Of a DNA stretch of 16,045 bases, positions 7,338-14,119 are shown one piece after another. The notes below the pieces were generated by a model. It was not told the DNA's origin. It saw only the letters and a program-made list of their open reading frames with translations, and did no database searches. Within the stretch, counting starts at the first letter, position 1. Each line of letters opens with the position of its first letter. Source of the stretch: CAYVXE01 sp964455375 (lineage in GTDB: Bacteria; Zhuqueibacterota; Zhuqueibacteria; Oceanimicrobiales; Oceanimicrobiaceae); NCBI GenBank assembly GCA_964455375.1, contig CAYVXE010000096.1, positions 1 to 16,045 on the forward strand, written 5' to 3'. The translations under genes were made by a program, and so were the position numbers.

Positions 7338-7359
7338 AGGGTATCCACCCTACTGTAGG
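7338..7359. repeat. Overlapping dyads upstream of the ilv promoter
   Basis: Two short inverted repeats overlap: AGGGT-ATCC-ACCCT (7338-7351) and CCTAC-T-GTAGG (7349-7359). They lie 60-85 bp upstream of the -35 box, in the gap between the intrinsic terminator and the promoter. A regulator binding site is possible, but nothing identifies the protein. Confidence 0.3.
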
Positions 7360-7375
7360 AAGTTTCAGGATAAAT

Positions 7376-7403
7376 AAAAAAAGGCCGGCATGATTTGCCG
7401 GCC
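7376..7403 (-). terminator. Intrinsic (rho-independent) terminator
   Basis: Read on the minus strand: GGCCGGCA-AATCA-TGCCGGCC is a perfect 8-bp GC-rich stem (7383-7403), followed at once by seven T (7376-7382) and a further AT-rich stretch. It ends transcripts coming from the right, either the candidate small RNA or read-through from the CHRD gene, and insulates the ilv promoter. Confidence 0.9.
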
Positions 7404-7545
7404 CAACTGGCGGCAGCTCGTCTCAACTCCTGGTCGACATCTCAAGTTTTTCGATGAAGGCGGCTCAAGTTCCTATTGAATCTCAAATCCCTAACGCAAT
7501 CTTAACCTCACTGGAAATGAATATTGCCTGAAAATATAGAACTTA
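7376..7545 (-). ncRNA. Candidate small RNA of about 165 nt with repeated TTGAG motifs
   Basis: This stretch has no reading frame of note. It is flanked by a plausible promoter (7551-7579) and a textbook intrinsic terminator. The minus-strand sequence repeats a short motif four times at intervals of 18-23 nt: GGGATTTGAG (7482-7491), GGAACTTGAG (7464-7473), AAAACTTGAG (7441-7450) and GGAGTTGAG (7422-7430). Three of the four carry GGA just before TTGAG. It does not show the conserved features of tmRNA, SRP RNA or RNase P RNA. A 6S-like terminal stem was not evident by eye. The transcript ends are estimates. Confidence 0.35.
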
Positions 7546-7550
7546 GAACA

Positions 7551-7579
7551 AAAATAAGCACTCAGAATAAATAATTCAA
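7551..7579 (-). promoter_or_regulatory. Possible promoter of the candidate small RNA
   Basis: On the minus strand TTGAAT (7574-7579) and TATTTT (7551-7556) are 17 nt apart, each matching 4 of 6 sigma70 consensus bases. The same stretch also fits the Bacteroidetes pattern TTG-N20-TATTTTTG. The region is AT-rich, so a chance match is possible. Confidence 0.35.
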
Positions 7580-7668
7580 CTGTTTTGTGCTCCAATAAAA
7601 AACTATTTTTACAATACTTAAGAGTTCTCGGTCAATCACCAGTTAAATATCATTGTAGACTCGTTTAA

Positions 7669-7709
7669 ATATTCAGACTTCATCTTTTAAAAAGATGGAG
7701 TCTGAATAT
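7669..7709 (-). terminator. Long hairpin just after the CHRD gene, probable terminator or 3' stabiliser
   Basis: Arms ATATTCAGACT (7669-7679) and AGTCTGAATAT (7699-7709) enclose CATCTTTT/AAAAGATG. The whole element is a 41-nt hairpin with 19 pairs and one internal mismatch. It starts 6 nt after the CHRD gene stop codon. The minus-strand tail after it is only TTTAAACG, so termination may be partial; protection of the mRNA 3' end is an alternative. Confidence 0.6.
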
Positions 7710-7715
7710 CATTTC

Positions 7716-9599
7716 TCACTTGAGTAAAACCATTCTCCGTGTTTTGCGTAGGCCATTCGCTTCCAATTGGTAAACATAAACTCCGGAAGTCAACTGAGAC
7801 GCCTCAAAGTTAACTCTGTAAGAACCAGCCGGCAGATTTTCATTTATCAAGGTAGCTACTTCCTGTCCGAGCATGTTAAAGATTTTCAAAACTGCCCTGC
7901 CGGATTGGTTCAAATCAAATTTAATTTCCGTCGATGGATTAAACGGGTTGGGGAAATTTTGCTGCAACGTAAAGGTTTCCGGGATACTCGCAGACGCATT
8001 AATTCTTTCAACACTCGTGATGAGAGCCGGCGAATTAATCTGACCACGGATCTCTCCTGGTCCATTAGCAGCAGTGTGAACATTAAAATACAAATTCCCT
8101 GAGACCAACGCATCGACTAAATCAGCAGTCAAGGCTTCTGCATCCGTCGTCGTCCAAACACCCGATGCTGTATTACCGATGAAATCACCTGAAATTGTTC
8201 TCACAAAGGGACCGGCGCTGCCTGTCACTCCATTATGAAAATGTGCGGCCGAAAATGGACCTGTTAAGTCACAAACCGTTAAGTCAAATTTCACTTCATC
8301 TTCGACCGGGCTGAGTTTTACGACACCCGTGCCTGAAGCTGAGGATGATGTCGTCAGTGCAGGAACCGCTTTTGCAGTGTCCAGAGCCGCAAAAAACAGT
8401 TGTTCGCCGATCTGACCGCGAATTTCACCGGGGCCATTTGCCGCCGTATGAATATTTATGTACAGATTTCCTTTCAGTAATGCATCAACTAATTCCGGTG
8501 TAAGAGGTTCTGAATCTGTGCTTTCCCATTTTCCCGATGCCGTGTTTCCTGAAAAATCACCGGTAATGGTACGAACCACGGGGCCGCTTTCATTTGCTGC
8601 CCCCAAATGAAAATGTGCAGCGGTAATCGGACCGGTTAAATTTGAAAATGTGATGCGGAAATCGAGTTCGCTCATGGTATCATCGAGCGTAAAGGCGCCT
8701 GTTCCTGAACCGTCTGAATTTACGGTAACGGCCGGAACTTCCTGGTTTACGGTAATGCGGCTTCCCAGATGGATATTTTTATCCAGGAGAACCTGTCCCC
8801 GAATTTCGCCGGGACCGTTGGCAGCGGTGTGCACATTGATGTAAAGATTTCCATTCATCAAATCTTTTAGCAATGTGTCGGTAAGCGTTTCGGTATCAGA
8901 TGTACGCCAGTACCCGTGTGCAGTATTGCCGTTGAAATCACCGGAAATGGTCTTCACCACGGGGCCGGACTCCCCTGCGACGCCACGATGAAAATGTGCG
9001 GCTGTAATCGGGCCGGTTAATCCATCTACCGTAATATCGAATTGCAGTTCCTGCATGTTCGGACTTAACGAAAACGTTACGGTCCCCGATCCGGATGACG
9101 GAGTTGTGGTAGAGGGAACTTCCTGTGCCGTATCCAGAGCCGCAGTAAATCCGAGATTACCGATTTGACCTCGAATTTCGCCGGGACCGTTGGCCGCCGT
9201 ATGAATATTGATATAGAGTTCACCTTCAAACAAAGCCTGCACCATTGCTGCGGTTAGCGGTTCCGCATCTGTGCTTTTCCAAACACCAACAGCCGTATTG
9301 CCGGAAAAATCACCGGTAATTGTATGCACCACCGGACCAGCCTTGCCAACTCCGTCGTTATGAAAATGTGCGGCTGTTATGGGGCCGGTTAAATCGCATA
9401 ACGTAATGCGGAATTGCAATTCCGTCATGGCATCATTTAAAATGAAGTAACCTGTTCCGGAACCAGATGTAGGTGTTCCCACCGCAGGAACAGATTGATT
9501 TGAAGACAACTGGGTGTAAAAATTAAACTGAGCGAACCCTGTGCCTCCGGACATTAACATAGATAGTCCAACAAAAACAACCAAAAGCATTTTCTTCAT
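7716..9599 (-). CDS. Secreted protein with four CHRD domains and a T9SS type A sorting domain
   Basis: 627 residues from the ATG at 9599, which has a perfect AGGAGG 7 nt upstream. A frame starting 57 bases earlier exists but lacks such a site and would bury the signal peptide. Signal peptide 1-24 (MKKMLLVVFVGLSML...GFAQ). Four CHRD (chordin-type) domains follow at about 26-146, 151-270, 279-397 and 401-521. Each carries LTGPITAAHFH (GPFSAAHFH in the last), a TI(S/T)GDF.GNTA.G.W block and NxHTAANGPGEIRGQ. Residues about 545-627 are a T9SS type A sorting domain (NFPNPFNPSTEIKF, then IFNMLGQEVATL and GVYVYQL...RRMVLLK). It is likely exported through the outer membrane and cell-surface bound or released. 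CHRD function in bacteria is unknown; the conserved HFH and IH.AANGPGE suggest a ligand or metal site, which is inference. Cotranscribed with the upstream DNRLRE gene (73-nt gap). Confidence 0.92.
   Translation of the reverse strand: MKKMLLVVFVGLSMLMSGGTGFAQFNFYTQLSSNQSVPAVGTPTSGSGTGYFILNDAMTELQFRITLCDLTGPITAAHFHNDGVGKAGPVVHTITGDFSGNTAVGVWKSTDAEPLTAAMVQALFEGELYINIHTAANGPGEIRGQIGNLGFTAALDTAQEVPSTTTPSSGSGTVTFSLSPNMQELQFDITVDGLTGPITAAHFHRGVAGESGPVVKTISGDFNGNTAHGYWRTSDTETLTDTLLKDLMNGNLYINVHTAANGPGEIRGQVLLDKNIHLGSRITVNQEVPAVTVNSDGSGTGAFTLDDTMSELDFRITFSNLTGPITAAHFHLGAANESGPVVRTITGDFSGNTASGKWESTDSEPLTPELVDALLKGNLYINIHTAANGPGEIRGQIGEQLFFAALDTAKAVPALTTSSSASGTGVVKLSPVEDEVKFDLTVCDLTGPFSAAHFHNGVTGSAGPFVRTISGDFIGNTASGVWTTTDAEALTADLVDALVSGNLYFNVHTAANGPGEIRGQINSPALITSVERINASASIPETFTLQQNFPNPFNPSTEIKFDLNQSGRAVLKIFNMLGQEVATLINENLPAGSYRVNFEASQLTSGVYVYQLEANGLRKTRRMVLLK
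8037..9524 (-). repeat. Four tandem CHRD-coding repeats of about 360 bp
   Basis: Repeat units lie at about 9162-9524, 8790-9149, 8409-8765 and 8037-8399. They are recognisable at DNA level by the recurring codons for AAHFH and for HTAANGPGEIRGQ. Units 1 and 3 share TGDFSGNTA and INIHTAANG, while units 2 and 4 share SGDF and VHTAANG. Unit 4 is the most diverged in its HFH context (GPFSAAHFH). Alternating similarity suggests duplication of a two-domain block, judged by eye only. Confidence 0.8.
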
Positions 9600-9672
9600 C
9601 TTACAACCTCCTTTTTGATTAATAAAAAATGATATATGAATTACTCTTCTCGACACCCGGGCACCTGAGATG

Positions 9673-10677
9673 TCATTTTAAAAAGGTCATTTTTCGAACT
9701 TGTGTTAGGGAACCTGCTTGTAACTTGTAAAAATAGACGCCTGCAGAAAGAAATCTCCCGTCGTCATTTTTTCCATTCCAACGAACGCTATGGACTCCAG
9801 CACTCTGTCGCAATTGCAACAAGGTCCGAACTTTTTGTCCCAGCACATTGAAAATATCCAACTGTACTTGTTCGGATGAAACTGAATTCGGAATCATGTA
9901 GCTGATCACTGTTTCCGGGTTGAAGGGATTCGGATAGTTTTGTTCAAGGTGAAATCCTTCCGGCACCTGCTGATTTACAGCCACGCTTGTGGGGTTGGAA
10001 AATGTCACGTTTAAAACAGGACGGTTTTTCATTATTGGATTTTCGCGTGAGTCAAAACGCTTACTTGTTGGAAATGTGGTTTCATTGCCCACTAAAATCC
10101 ACCCAAAATTTTGCCCCGGGTTATTTACCCAATCCTGCACATCGGCGATCATCTGTGCAGTCGCCTGCCATTCATAAAATCCGGTATCTGAAACCGTTTG
10201 AGTGGCACTGGCCGTGGACGCAAAGTCCCCACCGGCAGAATTCCACAAATCGGTACCAAAGAACCGGTGCAACCAGGTTGTGTCGCCGCTCAAGGCTGCC
10301 GCACCACCGCCTTCACCACCTGCAGCGTCAGACCCGGCCTCTCCCCAGTCCGCCGAGACTCTATGCAAAGCTATCTCCTGTGGTGCTGATATTGATTTTG
10401 ACATGTGCAGAATTAGCGTGGCGTCCTGAATCGTTGCGCTGCCAGGAATTTCAGCTAAATCAAATTTAACAAGCCCCCTGCGAATAAGGTTTTGATTATT
10501 TTTCCCCGCAAAGAAGTGTTCTCCACTGCCATTACTTAAAACGCCGGTAGCGTTTTCATACAGCGTATTATCCTTAAAAGGTAAAATTGTAGAAGTCGTT
10601 TGCGCACTCGTTGTTTGAATACTAAAGGTGGCGAGCAAAAGCCCTAACACTAATTTCATTCTGAAGTTTCGTATCAT
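9673..10677 (-). CDS. Secreted DNRLRE-domain protein with T9SS type A sorting domain
   Basis: 334 residues. The ATG at 10677 has AGAGGATGACGGA upstream; a second ATG at codon 7 (MKLVLG) is a possible alternative. Signal peptide about 1-25 (LVLGLLLATFSIQTTSA). Residues about 27-230 match the DNRLRE type of cell-surface carbohydrate-binding-like beta sandwich: a start with DNTLYENATGVLSNGSGEHFFAGK, then RRGLVKFDLAEIPGSATIQDATLILHM, VSADWGEAGSDAAGGEGGGAA, DVQDWVNNPGQNFGWIL and a final RPVLNVTFS strand. The name DNRLRE comes from a conserved motif that is not well preserved here, so the family call is moderate. Residues about 243-334 are a T9SS sorting domain (NYPNPFNPETVISY, DIFNVLGQKVRTLL, GVYFYKLQAG). 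First gene of a two-gene unit with the CHRD protein. Role unknown; surface display or adhesion is plausible. Confidence 0.88.
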   Translation of the reverse strand: MIRNFRMKLVLGLLLATFSIQTTSAQTTSTILPFKDNTLYENATGVLSNGSGEHFFAGKNNQNLIRRGLVKFDLAEIPGSATIQDATLILHMSKSISAPQEIALHRVSADWGEAGSDAAGGEGGGAAALSGDTTWLHRFFGTDLWNSAGGDFASTASATQTVSDTGFYEWQATAQMIADVQDWVNNPGQNFGWILVGNETTFPTSKRFDSRENPIMKNRPVLNVTFSNPTSVAVNQQVPEGFHLEQNYPNPFNPETVISYMIPNSVSSEQVQLDIFNVLGQKVRTLLQLRQSAGVHSVRWNGKNDDGRFLSAGVYFYKLQAGSLTQVRKMTFLK

Positions 10678-10724
10678 TCCGTCATCCTCTTTTTTAATAA
10701 AGTAAAGGGAATTTCTTTTCTTCT

Positions 10725-10741
10725 ATCAATCACTATACCAA
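10725..10741 (-). promoter_or_regulatory. Near-sigma54 promoter upstream of the DNRLRE-CHRD unit
   Basis: Minus strand TTGGTATAGTGATTGAT: TTGG and TTG have the spacing of -24/-12 elements (GG-N10-GN), but the -12 reads GA instead of the near-invariant GC. Predicted start near 10714, 37 nt before the gene. The same bases contain TATAGT (10732-10737), a fair sigma70 -10 with only a weak -35 (TTAGAA). Either is possible. Confidence 0.3.
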
Positions 10742-10836
10742 AGATGGCAAGGGTTCTAATAATTTTGTAATGATTGGTTATTATTGGACTTACAACCACT
10801 ACAATACAGGGTAATTTGAAATCGAGAACCAAGCGA

Positions 10837-10888
10837 TTGCAGTTAATACAATGAACAGCATTTGAACATTTGCTGTTAGTACAATGAA
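10837..10888. promoter_or_regulatory. Direct and inverted repeats, possible regulator (enhancer) sites
   Basis: TTGCAGTTAATACAATGAA (10837-10855) recurs as TTGCTGTTAGTACAATGAA (10870-10888), 17 of 19 identical and 33 bp apart. Overlapping these, half-sites TGCAGTT (10838-10844), AACAGCA (10854-10860) and TGCTGTT (10871-10877) alternate in direction about every 16-17 bp. AACAGCA-N10-TGCTGTT is a perfect dyad. They lie about 120-175 bp upstream of the predicted start of the DNRLRE-CHRD unit, a range usual for sigma54 activators, and just behind a gene for such an activator. The rest of the 10678-10985 gap is AT-rich with nothing else evident. Confidence 0.5.
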
Positions 10889-10985
10889 TGGATACGGTCT
10901 CTTTTTAAAGGGTAAAATCAGGTTGGTTGAAACGGTTCTTTTGAAGGGAATGATGTTAGAATTCGTGCGGTATTATCATATTTTT

Positions 10986-12329
10986 TTATTCTTTGATGCG
11001 GGACTGTAACGTTCTGAAATTTAATTTTAGTATGTCGCAGGCAGCTTTTTTGTTACCGTCCTGATCTTCAAGAATCATTCTGGCATAAAGTTTAATTAAC
11101 TGTTCTTCGCTTAAATGTTGCTGAAACGCATCTTTGAGAATCTGACTGTCTTTTTCCTGAAAAAGACAGGTGAGATGTTGTGGCTCAATGGTATCCCCCA
11201 GGCACAAAATAATTGCCCGCTCCATTACGTTTTCCAGCTCACGAACATTGCCGGGCCAGGAATAAGCGAGCAGCAATTCCAAAGCTGCCGGCGTAATGGA
11301 TTTGACCGTTTTACCAAGCCTGGCTGTATGTTTATCAAGAAAATGTTGCACAAGCAGAGGAATATCCTCTATCCGCTTACGGAGAGGTGCAAGCTCGAGA
11401 GGCATCACATTTAAACGATAAAACAAATCTTCCCGGAATGTGCCCTTCAGAATGAGTTGTTTTAAATTTTGATTGGTAGCCGAAATAATGCGAATATCGG
11501 TATGAATGGTTTCGACACCCCCTACACGCTCAAATTCTTTCTCCTGCACCACGCGTAGAAGTTTTACCTGTGTTGACAGTGGGATATCACCAACCTCATC
11601 TAAAAACAACGTACCTTTATCGGCTAATTCGAAGCGGCCTTTTTTCTGTTTCATGGCGCCGGTAAAGGCGCCGCGCTCATGTCCGAACAATTCGCTTTCA
11701 AGTAATGTTTCGGAAAGTGCAGCACAATTGACGGAAATAAACGGTTTATCTTTTCGCAAACTGGAGTAATGAATGGCTTTGGCGATGAGCTCCTTACCTG
11801 TACCAGTCTCTCCAAAAATGAAAACACTGGCATCGGTTTCGGCAACCTGTTTAACCAGTTTAAAAACCGTCTGTATTTCCTGACTTTTGCCAATGATGTT
11901 TTGAAAGGTGTATTTGTTAGACACTTCTTCCCGCAAACGGCACAGTTCCTGTTGATTTTTTTGCTTCTCAATCGCCCGTTTGATCTTCAAAAGAAGTTCA
12001 TCACCGCTGCACGGTTTGGTCAGATAATCTTCTGCGCCGCCCTTCATTGCTTCAACAGCAGAATTTACGCTGGCAAAACCGGTAATCATCACCACTGGAG
12101 TTTCAGGGGACCATTTCTTAATGAAGTCAAGAAACTCAAGTCCGTTTCTGCCTGACATAACCAAATCAGTTAAGACAAGGTCGTAATTCTGCCCCCGAAT
12201 GCGCTGTTCTCCGGCATCGGCACAATCCACTACATCCACTTGATATGCAGCTTCTTCCAGCAAAGCTTTGGTCACTTTTTGGAATGTCCGATCATCATCG
12301 ACAACGAGTATTTTTTCTGAATTTGACAT
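10986..12329 (-). CDS. NtrC-family sigma54-dependent response regulator
   Basis: 447 residues from the ATG at 12329. A TTG two codons earlier would overlap the kinase stop and is less likely. Receiver domain about 5-120: acidic DDD at 11-13, phospho-acceptor Asp55 (LVLTDLVM), Thr83 and Lys105. AAA+ sigma54-interaction domain about 142-375: Walker A GETGTGKE (173-180), the GAFTGA loop that contacts sigma54 (220-225), Walker B TLFLDE (240-245), arginine-finger region FREDLFYRLNVMPLELAPLRKR and SWPGNVRELENV. C-terminal Fis-type helix-turn-helix about 405-447 (GNKKAACDILKLNFRTLQSRIKE), ending right after the recognition helix. The gene starts 2 nt after the kinase stop codon, so the two form a pair. 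It would remodel RNA polymerase-sigma54 when phosphorylated. Targets unknown; the repeats at 10837-10888 are candidates. Confidence 0.95.
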   Translation of the reverse strand: MSNSEKILVVDDDRTFQKVTKALLEEAAYQVDVVDCADAGEQRIRGQNYDLVLTDLVMSGRNGLEFLDFIKKWSPETPVVMITGFASVNSAVEAMKGGAEDYLTKPCSGDELLLKIKRAIEKQKNQQELCRLREEVSNKYTFQNIIGKSQEIQTVFKLVKQVAETDASVFIFGETGTGKELIAKAIHYSSLRKDKPFISVNCAALSETLLESELFGHERGAFTGAMKQKKGRFELADKGTLFLDEVGDIPLSTQVKLLRVVQEKEFERVGGVETIHTDIRIISATNQNLKQLILKGTFREDLFYRLNVMPLELAPLRKRIEDIPLLVQHFLDKHTARLGKTVKSITPAALELLLAYSWPGNVRELENVMERAIILCLGDTIEPQHLTCLFQEKDSQILKDAFQQHLSEEQLIKLYARMILEDQDGNKKAACDILKLNFRTLQSRIKE

Positions 12330-12331
12330 GC

Positions 12332-14119
12332 TCAAACAACTTTCTCTTTCTCATTCAAGGGCAACTGAATCGTAAATTTCGTCCCTTGATTTACGTTACT
12401 TTCCACAAAAATATTCCCTCCGAGACTGCGGATAATGCCGTAGCTCACACTGAGCCCAAGGCCCACGCCGCTCGCTTTTGATTTGGTCGTAAAAAAGGCA
12501 TCGAATATTTTATTAATATTTTCCTCTGGGATGCCATGACCGCTATCTTCAAACATGATCGAAAAAAATTTATCATCTGTGAATGTTGACCAATGAATGG
12601 TTCCGCCCTCCGGCATGGCGTCGATAGAATTGAGTGTCAGATTCAGCAGAACCTGTTTCAGTTGATCCGGCGCTGTATAGATTTCATCTTCCGGCGAGTT
12701 TACGTGATTCGAGACCACGATGTTGTCTTTCACGAGGTTCTTTTCCGATGCTTTGATAACTTCGGTTACAAGTTTTGCAACCTGCACTTTTTGTTTTCTA
12801 ATCTGTTGTGGCCGGTAAAAGTCGAGCATCTGCCGAACAAGTTTACCAATTCTTTGCACCTCTTCATAGGCCATGTCGATAAATTCCCGGCTGTCATGCG
12901 CCTCATCAATCTTTTTTTGTGCTGCTTCAAGGCAGGCACGAATGTTGTGCAGCGGATTGTTTAGCTCATGTGAAAGCTGTGCCGTGATTTTTCCGGTGGC
13001 TGCCAATTTTTCTGTTTGCAAGAGTTCCTGTTGTGTGGATGCAAGTTGTTTCATGGCGGTTTCAAGCTCGATATTTTGCTGTTCTAATTGAGACATTTTT
13101 TGCTGCAACGTATGGCGCATGTCATCGAATTTTGTGGCAAGCTGCCCAATTTCATCTCTGGAATTTATTTTAATAGGATGATTATATTCACCGGCGGTGA
13201 TAGCGTCTGTGGCCTTCACGAGCGTCTTCACCGGCGTCACGATTTCACGTGAAATAAAGCCACTGATCAAGAATGCAACCACAATTGCAAACACTCCCAC
13301 AGCAAGCATCGTTTTCTCAATGGGTCGAATAACGGACTGGAAGGCTTTGTCTACAGATTGTAAAAGCAAAAAATGATTGTTCAATCCGGCTCGTTCAACG
13401 AGATATTCTTCATGATTATAAGAAACTTTCCGCACAGTTGAAAGCGTGTCCCAATAGGCAATTTGCGGCGCAAATTTCAATGCAGCGGGAAATGTTGAAA
13501 ATAGTATTTTGTCCTGTTTCAAAAAGGCAATTTCGCTTTTTACCAGATGCTTTAATTGCTGAATATAGGATTCATCTACTTTGTTCCCCAAAATCAAATA
13601 TCCAAGCAGCGTCGCCCCCTGCCCACTGCTGAAAGCCACCACCGGTGAACGCACAACATGAAAAATATTACCGGAAAGAGACAGGCGGGCTATTTCACCT
13701 TCCGGGGTTTGGTCATAAACAGACAATGAATCCTGGTGGTAAATTCGAATTTGTTCCTCGGACAACCCATGTCGGGCAAGTACTTTTCCCGTTTTATCCA
13801 GGACAATCATGATGTCACTGCTTACGGTCTTGATGATTTCTGCCGCCACACCCTGAACCGTCGTAGAGTCCTCCGTGTCCACAGCAGCTTTCAGATGAGG
13901 CGCTTCCGCTGCAACCCAGCTCCTCTCACGTAAGAGTTGCCAGTCACGTTTCTGTATCTCCTTAAAAACCATTCTGGATTTTTCCATGTCGGTAGAAACG
14001 CTTTCGAAAACTTGTTTTCGTACCACCTGGTTCACGATAATCAAAGCAACGATAATTGCGGTCAAAAACATCGTTGTTACCGGGATTACAACTTTTAATT
14101 TCAGGCTAAATATTTGCAT
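12332..14119 (-). CDS. Membrane sensor histidine kinase with HAMP domain
   Basis: 595 residues. Transmembrane helix 1 about 9-31, periplasmic sensor domain about 32-268 (probably CACHE-like by size and position, not certain), helix 2 about 270-290, HAMP about 291-343, then a coiled coil (about 335-372, rich in Gln/Glu/Leu). The dimerisation domain carries phospho-acceptor His384 (AQLSHELNNPLHNI, NtrB-like). The ATPase domain has the N box (LLNLTLNSIDAMPEGG, 491-506), G1 DSGHG (525-529), an F box (FFTT) and G2 GVGLGL (551-556). All catalytic motifs are intact. The ATG directly follows the TAA of the porin gene with no spacer and no clear ribosome binding site, suggesting translational coupling. 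It should phosphorylate the regulator encoded next. The signal is unknown; the operon suggests an envelope or metal/redox cue. Confidence 0.95.
   Translation of the reverse strand: MQIFSLKLKVVIPVTTMFLTAIIVALIIVNQVVRKQVFESVSTDMEKSRMVFKEIQKRDWQLLRERSWVAAEAPHLKAAVDTEDSTTVQGVAAEIIKTVSSDIMIVLDKTGKVLARHGLSEEQIRIYHQDSLSVYDQTPEGEIARLSLSGNIFHVVRSPVVAFSSGQGATLLGYLILGNKVDESYIQQLKHLVKSEIAFLKQDKILFSTFPAALKFAPQIAYWDTLSTVRKVSYNHEEYLVERAGLNNHFLLLQSVDKAFQSVIRPIEKTMLAVGVFAIVVAFLISGFISREIVTPVKTLVKATDAITAGEYNHPIKINSRDEIGQLATKFDDMRHTLQQKMSQLEQQNIELETAMKQLASTQQELLQTEKLAATGKITAQLSHELNNPLHNIRACLEAAQKKIDEAHDSREFIDMAYEEVQRIGKLVRQMLDFYRPQQIRKQKVQVAKLVTEVIKASEKNLVKDNIVVSNHVNSPEDEIYTAPDQLKQVLLNLTLNSIDAMPEGGTIHWSTFTDDKFFSIMFEDSGHGIPEENINKIFDAFFTTKSKASGVGLGLSVSYGIIRSLGGNIFVESNVNQGTKFTIQLPLNEKEKVV

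Noticed and set aside
7338..7351. T-box-like AGGGTGGATACC on the minus strand upstream of ilvD
   Set aside because: It resembles the T-box AGGGTGGNACC core with one extra base, but it lies upstream of the predicted ilv promoter, so it would not be in the leader RNA. No terminator/antiterminator pair or specifier loop follows.
8037..9524. Repetitive DNA as a CRISPR or mobile repeat array
   Set aside because: The repeats are about 360 bp, in frame, and encode homologous CHRD domains.
9600..9656. Upstream extension of the CHRD protein start to 9656
   Set aside because: The ATG at 9599 has a perfect AGGAGG at the right distance and starts a clean signal peptide; the extension would put 19 residues before it.
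12330..12335. TTG start for the response regulator overlapping the kinase stop
   Set aside because: The ATG two codons later is a stronger start codon and leaves the receiver domain intact; the difference is only two residues.
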